Source: Ectopseudomonas chengduensis (GTDB lineage: Bacteria > Pseudomonadota > Gammaproteobacteria > Pseudomonadales > Pseudomonadaceae). Taken from it: DNA of 64,000 bases. The notes under the pieces were generated by a model. The model searched no databases, had not been told where the DNA came from, and worked only from the letters and a program-made list of their open reading frames with translations. Both the position numbers and the translations under genes were made by a program. Each line of letters begins with the position of its first letter. Positions within the stretch are counted from its first letter, which is position 1. Positions 61,567 to 64,000 of the stretch are shown one piece after another. Location: positions 268,257 to 332,256 of the forward strand of contig NZ_FMZQ01000003.1 in assembly GCF_900102635.1 (NCBI RefSeq), given 5' to 3'.

Positions 61567-62595
61567 TTACCTTGTTGGCGACACTTTTTTTCCTCGCCGC
61601 TCCCTGATGTAATGCTCCGTCATGACTACCGTGGTGTGGCCAAGCTGGTCTCTAGCTTTCAGGATGTCTCCGCTTGATTCAGCCGTGTCGGTGCCTGCTT
61701 TGGCCCGTAGATCACGTAGCTGAAACTCTGCTTTTTCGATACCTGCCGCCTTTCTAGCCTTGTCGAACCGGGAGCGGAGCATTGCCGGAGTCATAGAGGT
61801 TCCATCCTCCGCCACTACCAGTCTGGTCGAGCGCACTTTGTGGCCTGCTTTTCGAGCTTTGATCCTTTCCAGTAGCAGGCGAAGTTCGCCTGTAACCTCA
61901 ATGCGGCGTTTGGTGCCAGTTTTTGACTGCTTTACATGCAGATGTCCGTCTCTGATGTCTCGCTCGTCCATACGCAAGGTATCTCCAGGACGTTGTCCTG
62001 TCAGATAAACCAAGTCCATCGCATCGCGTAAGCCAGAATCCGCTTCTGAGTAAACGGCATGGAAGAGGCTGTCTTCGATGTAGACGTCGCGTCCCTTTTC
62101 CTTGTTGCCTTTCACTCCCGCGCACGGATTAGCAAGAGCGGTGTAACCCATCTCTCGTGCATAGTTCCAGATTGCTGAGAGAAGAGCCTTCTCCCTGTTC
62201 GCGCTAATCGGAGCGGTTTGCCGCCAGCGTAGATACTGGCGAATGTGTTGAGGCTGGATCGCTTCAAGTGGGGCTGGCGGGTCGTCGAAAAACTCTAGTA
62301 GCTTGCGTAGTTCTTGGCGATTTTTCGTTTGGGTACCGGGGGCCTTGGTAGGAATAATCTCTACTTGGTATTTCCCTGCCACATACCCGAACGTAATGAC
62401 TTTCTGTTGTAGCTCTGTAGCTGTTCTATCGCGCTCAAGTTCAGCGTACTTCATTATTGCCAGACCGTAATCTCGACCAAGGGGAATCTCCTTCCTTGGT
62501 CGACCTCCGGTGTCATAGAAGTAGTATGTCGTGCTCCCGCGTTTTCGCTCACGCAGGCGCGGAATTGCCCCTAGGTTTGTTGGTCTTCGTCCCAT
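61567..62595 (-). CDS. Tyrosine-type site-specific integrase
   Basis: Phage/island integrase, 342 residues, with the C-terminus towards tRNA-Leu. The catalytic set is Arg202 (TGQRPGD), Lys225 (KQSKTGTK), Arg297 in LRDLRAK, His320 (QLGHTTV) and the nucleophile Tyr329 (TEHYIRER). The usual first His of HxxR is Arg294, a variant known in this integrase group. The N-terminal part (about 10-60) has an AP2-like DNA-binding look (RGSTTYYFYDTGGRPRKEIPLG), and a SAM-like core-binding domain lies around 65-150. It is preceded by a DUF4224-type gene, a common phage pairing. Confidence 0.92.
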   Translation of the reverse strand: MGRRPTNLGAIPRLRERKRGSTTYYFYDTGGRPRKEIPLGRDYGLAIMKYAELERDRTATELQQKVITFGYVAGKYQVEIIPTKAPGTQTKNRQELRKLLEFFDDPPAPLEAIQPQHIRQYLRWRQTAPISANREKALLSAIWNYAREMGYTALANPCAGVKGNKEKGRDVYIEDSLFHAVYSEADSGLRDAMDLVYLTGQRPGDTLRMDERDIRDGHLHVKQSKTGTKRRIEVTGELRLLLERIKARKAGHKVRSTRLVVAEDGTSMTPAMLRSRFDKARKAAGIEKAEFQLRDLRAKAGTDTAESSGDILKARDQLGHTTVVMTEHYIRERRGKKVSPTR

Positions 62596-62808
62596 CTATC
62601 CTGCCTTCCTCGACCTCCAGGTCACTTCTCGCTCAACGCTAACCTTCGACACTGGCAATAGATTGGCCGCAATCACACATGGCCAGCCATTTGCTTTGAT
62701 CGTATGGGGTATGCCGTTTCTGCGTAGGACCTCGATTTGCTTCGCTCTTATCTTGGCGCCAGTCAACTCACAGACTTGCTCGTGGCTCAAAAACTGTATC
62801 GCTTCCAT
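62596..62808 (-). CDS. DUF4224-type small phage protein
   Basis: About 70 residues from ATG 62808 (MEAIQFLSHE); an in-frame upstream start at 62832 is possible. The sequence FLSHEQVCELTGAKIRAKQIEVL followed by RRNGIPHTIKANGWPCV matches the DUF4224 pattern of small phage proteins encoded just upstream of integrases, thought to be excisionase-like. The stop abuts the integrase ATG (62595), so the two are translationally coupled. Assignment is by pattern and context. Confidence 0.75.
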   Translation of the reverse strand: MEAIQFLSHEQVCELTGAKIRAKQIEVLRRNGIPHTIKANGWPCVIAANLLPVSKVSVEREVTWRSRKAG

Positions 62809-62832
62809 GGATAACGATCCCGCCGATACCAT

Positions 62833-62987
62833 ACCGGCGATTGTGTGATACGTGAAAGGTGTCTATTTGGCACCATATGGCACGTTCTGGTGTGCCTCAA
62901 CCGGGAGGAGAGGATTGCAGAGTAGAGAAGGGCAGATTCGCTGGGGCAGTTGGCGTCACAGGCGTTGCAGCATCATCCGTGGACTGA
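62833..62987. other. Non-coding stretch at the element's left end
   Basis: About 155 bp upstream of the DUF4224-int pair, probably holding their promoter; no clear hexamers. A short frame around 62941-62984 (LGQLASQALQHHP) may be a further scrap of the decayed ATPase gene. Confidence 0.35.
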
Positions 62988-63693
62988 TTGTCTCAGCGTT
63001 GGAGGGAGGCTAAGCAACGCTCGCTATGTGGCCAGCTGGATGAGATCGTCCAGCAGCTCACGGACGCCGCGCCTGTAGAATGTCCCTCTGATCGATGAGG
63101 CTACCGATCTCTCTAAGCTACCACTAGCGCCCATCGCAGCTGAGATGACACGCCTTGAGGCGCTGTTCAGTGCTGACAAGATCGTGCGGGATCAGTACAC
63201 GACGCTAGCAGCGCGTATTGCGCAGGAAAACACTGCACTTCAGGTACTCGAATCACGCCTCGCTGATGCAGTTGGAGCCGAGGCCCGTCGCAAGGCCTTG
63301 CAAGCCGAGCGTAATGACACGTACGGACGCGTTTTCGACGCAATTATTAACGAGCAGAACGCGTTGGCCAGCTTGTATGAGCCATTAATGGCCCGGCTCG
63401 CAGCATCTTCCGGCACCCTCAAAAAACTCAGCTTCTCGGTTCGCCGCATAGCCGATGTTGAAAGCTGGGGAACAATCGCCGAGGAGGAACTGCTTGATCG
63501 GCGGAAGGCTGGTCCATTTTATGGCCGCGGCTCGCTAATCAAAGCAGCCATCCAAGAACTAAAGGCAGCGTGGGAAACCGGCTCGGCACCGGAAGTGCAG
63601 GAAGCGATGACCTCCTTCATGGAAAAGTACAGCAAGGATCTGCTAACACATGCGCCTTATGTACAGTCCCTGTTGCCGCTGACCGAAAACTGA
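62988..63693 (+). pseudogene. Remnant of a TrlF-like AAA ATPase gene, frameshifted and truncated
   Basis: Coding-like sequence runs in one frame from 62988 (QRWREAKQRSLCGQLDEIVQQL) until a stop near 63099, then continues in another frame as IDEATDLSKLPLAPIAAEMTRLE and the open frame 63145-63693. The helical, Glu/Ala-rich text with FDAIINEQNALASLYEPLM and GTLKKLSFSVRR resembles, from memory, the mid-part of TrlF-family AAA ATPases, well over 800 residues when intact. The last residues (LLPLTEN) come from the left end of an IS21-like element, so the C-terminal ATPase half is missing here. N- and C-terminal parts are both absent, so this is not functional. Confidence 0.65.
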
Positions 63694-64000
63694 CCCAGTA
63701 GAGGCTGTTCTGCCGACTGAAAACTGACCCAGGTGTTCAACTGCTTCTGCTCAATTTTTGAGCAGGAGAACACAGGGTGATCAGTATGGAAATGATGGGC
63801 AAAATTCGCCGGATGTATTTCCGCGACAAGCTGTCGCTGCATGAGATAGCCAAGCGCACCGGGTTGGCGCGCAACACGATTCGCAAGTGGGTCAGAGCAC
63901 CTGAGGCCAAGCCGCCGGTCTACCAACGCCGCGCGATCTTCAACAAACTCAGCCCTTTTCACGCCACGCTGGAGCAGGCGCTAAAAGCCGATTCGCTGCG
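63671..64000 (+). mobile_element. IS21-family insertion sequence, left end (continues past window)
   Basis: The element probably begins at TGTTGCCGC (63671). Two 18-bp direct repeats, GACCGAAAACTGACCCAG (63681-63698) and GACTGAAAACTGACCCAG (63715-63732), are the multiple terminal repeats typical of IS21 ends. They are followed by istA. The right end and istB lie outside the window. Confidence 0.8.
63777..64000 (+). CDS. istA: IS21-family transposase IstA (partial, 3' end outside window)
   Basis: About 74 N-terminal residues are visible. The GTG at 63777 is favoured by AGGAG 8 nt upstream; ATG 63786 is in frame. The helix-turn-helix KLSLHEIAKRTGLARNTIRKW is the DNA-binding domain characteristic of IstA, followed by RAPEAKPPVYQRRAIFNKL. 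The DDE catalytic domain and the partner ATPase istB would lie beyond the right edge. Confidence 0.88.
   Translation, partial: MISMEMMGKIRRMYFRDKLSLHEIAKRTGLARNTIRKWVRAPEAKPPVYQRRAIFNKLSPFHATLEQALKADSL

Noticed and set aside
61567..62595. Integrase with Arg294 where a catalytic His is usual
   Set aside because: The RDLR variant of the HxxR box is recurrent in this phage-integrase group; the remaining catalytic residues including Tyr329 are intact, so it is not evidence of inactivation.

Overview
The window is a chromosomal segment of a gamma-proteobacterium, almost certainly a Pseudomonas of the P. aeruginosa / P. mendocina / P. oleovorans side of the genus. The evidence is a GC-rich sequence, a fused nuoCD inside a 14-gene complex I operon, a 531-residue AceA, a monomeric idh divergent from a dimeric icd, gacA-uvrC-pgsA followed by a Gly-Cys-Leu tRNA cluster, and REP-like palindromes between genes. 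Species assignment is inference.

Layout. 1-14342 (minus strand): the nuo operon from nuoN (cut by the window edge) back to nuoA, with its promoter near 14430-14457. 14911-19146: a small accessory block with a secreted pectinacetylesterase-family hydrolase, a membrane-anchored protein resembling phospholipase accessory protein PlcR, and a Tat-exported PhoX phosphatase behind a PhoB-box-like site. 19448-21043: aceA with a well-formed promoter and an RccR-type operator. 21604-24644: an overlapping four-gene run (roxA, GNAT, PLD-like, secretin-N-like). 24723-28837: purB, a DMT permease, hflD and mnmA. 28926-34668: a mevalonate-catabolism cassette (MocR-type regulator, mvaA, mvaB, a small membrane protein and a TctA-type permease) lying between mnmA and its usual neighbour nudJ. 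34702-39148: nudJ, idh and icd. 39225-53259: housekeeping genes cspD, clpS, clpA, infA, ate, aat, trxB, ftsK, lolA, rarA, crcB, serS and cysG. 53314-57551: a glutathionyl-hydroquinone reductase, the tusDCBE-ybiB sulfur-relay operon and a YccA/Bax-inhibitor-like protein. 57717-61496: tRNA-Ser, gacA, uvrC, pgsA and tRNAs Gly, Cys and Leu. 61567-64000: the start of an integrated element at the 3' end of tRNA-Leu (integrase, DUF4224-type protein, a decayed TrlF-like ATPase gene interrupted by an IS21-family element).

How the genes work together. Complex I, two isocitrate dehydrogenases and isocitrate lyase put the respiratory entry point and the TCA/glyoxylate branch point in one neighbourhood. 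The mevalonate cassette should convert imported mevalonate to HMG-CoA and then to acetyl-CoA plus acetoacetate. MvaA carries the four catalytic residues and the NADH-selecting Asp at the P. mevalonii positions. Its two-gene transporter candidate (TctA-like permease, unusual two-helix partner, no binding protein) and its divergent MocR-type regulator are the least described parts of the window. Smaller regulatory signals worth testing are the 26-bp RccR-like palindrome at aceA, a Pho box at phoX, palindromes between idh and icd, and a 13-bp leader hairpin that covers the ribosome-binding site of gacA. No CRISPR array or rRNA gene was seen.
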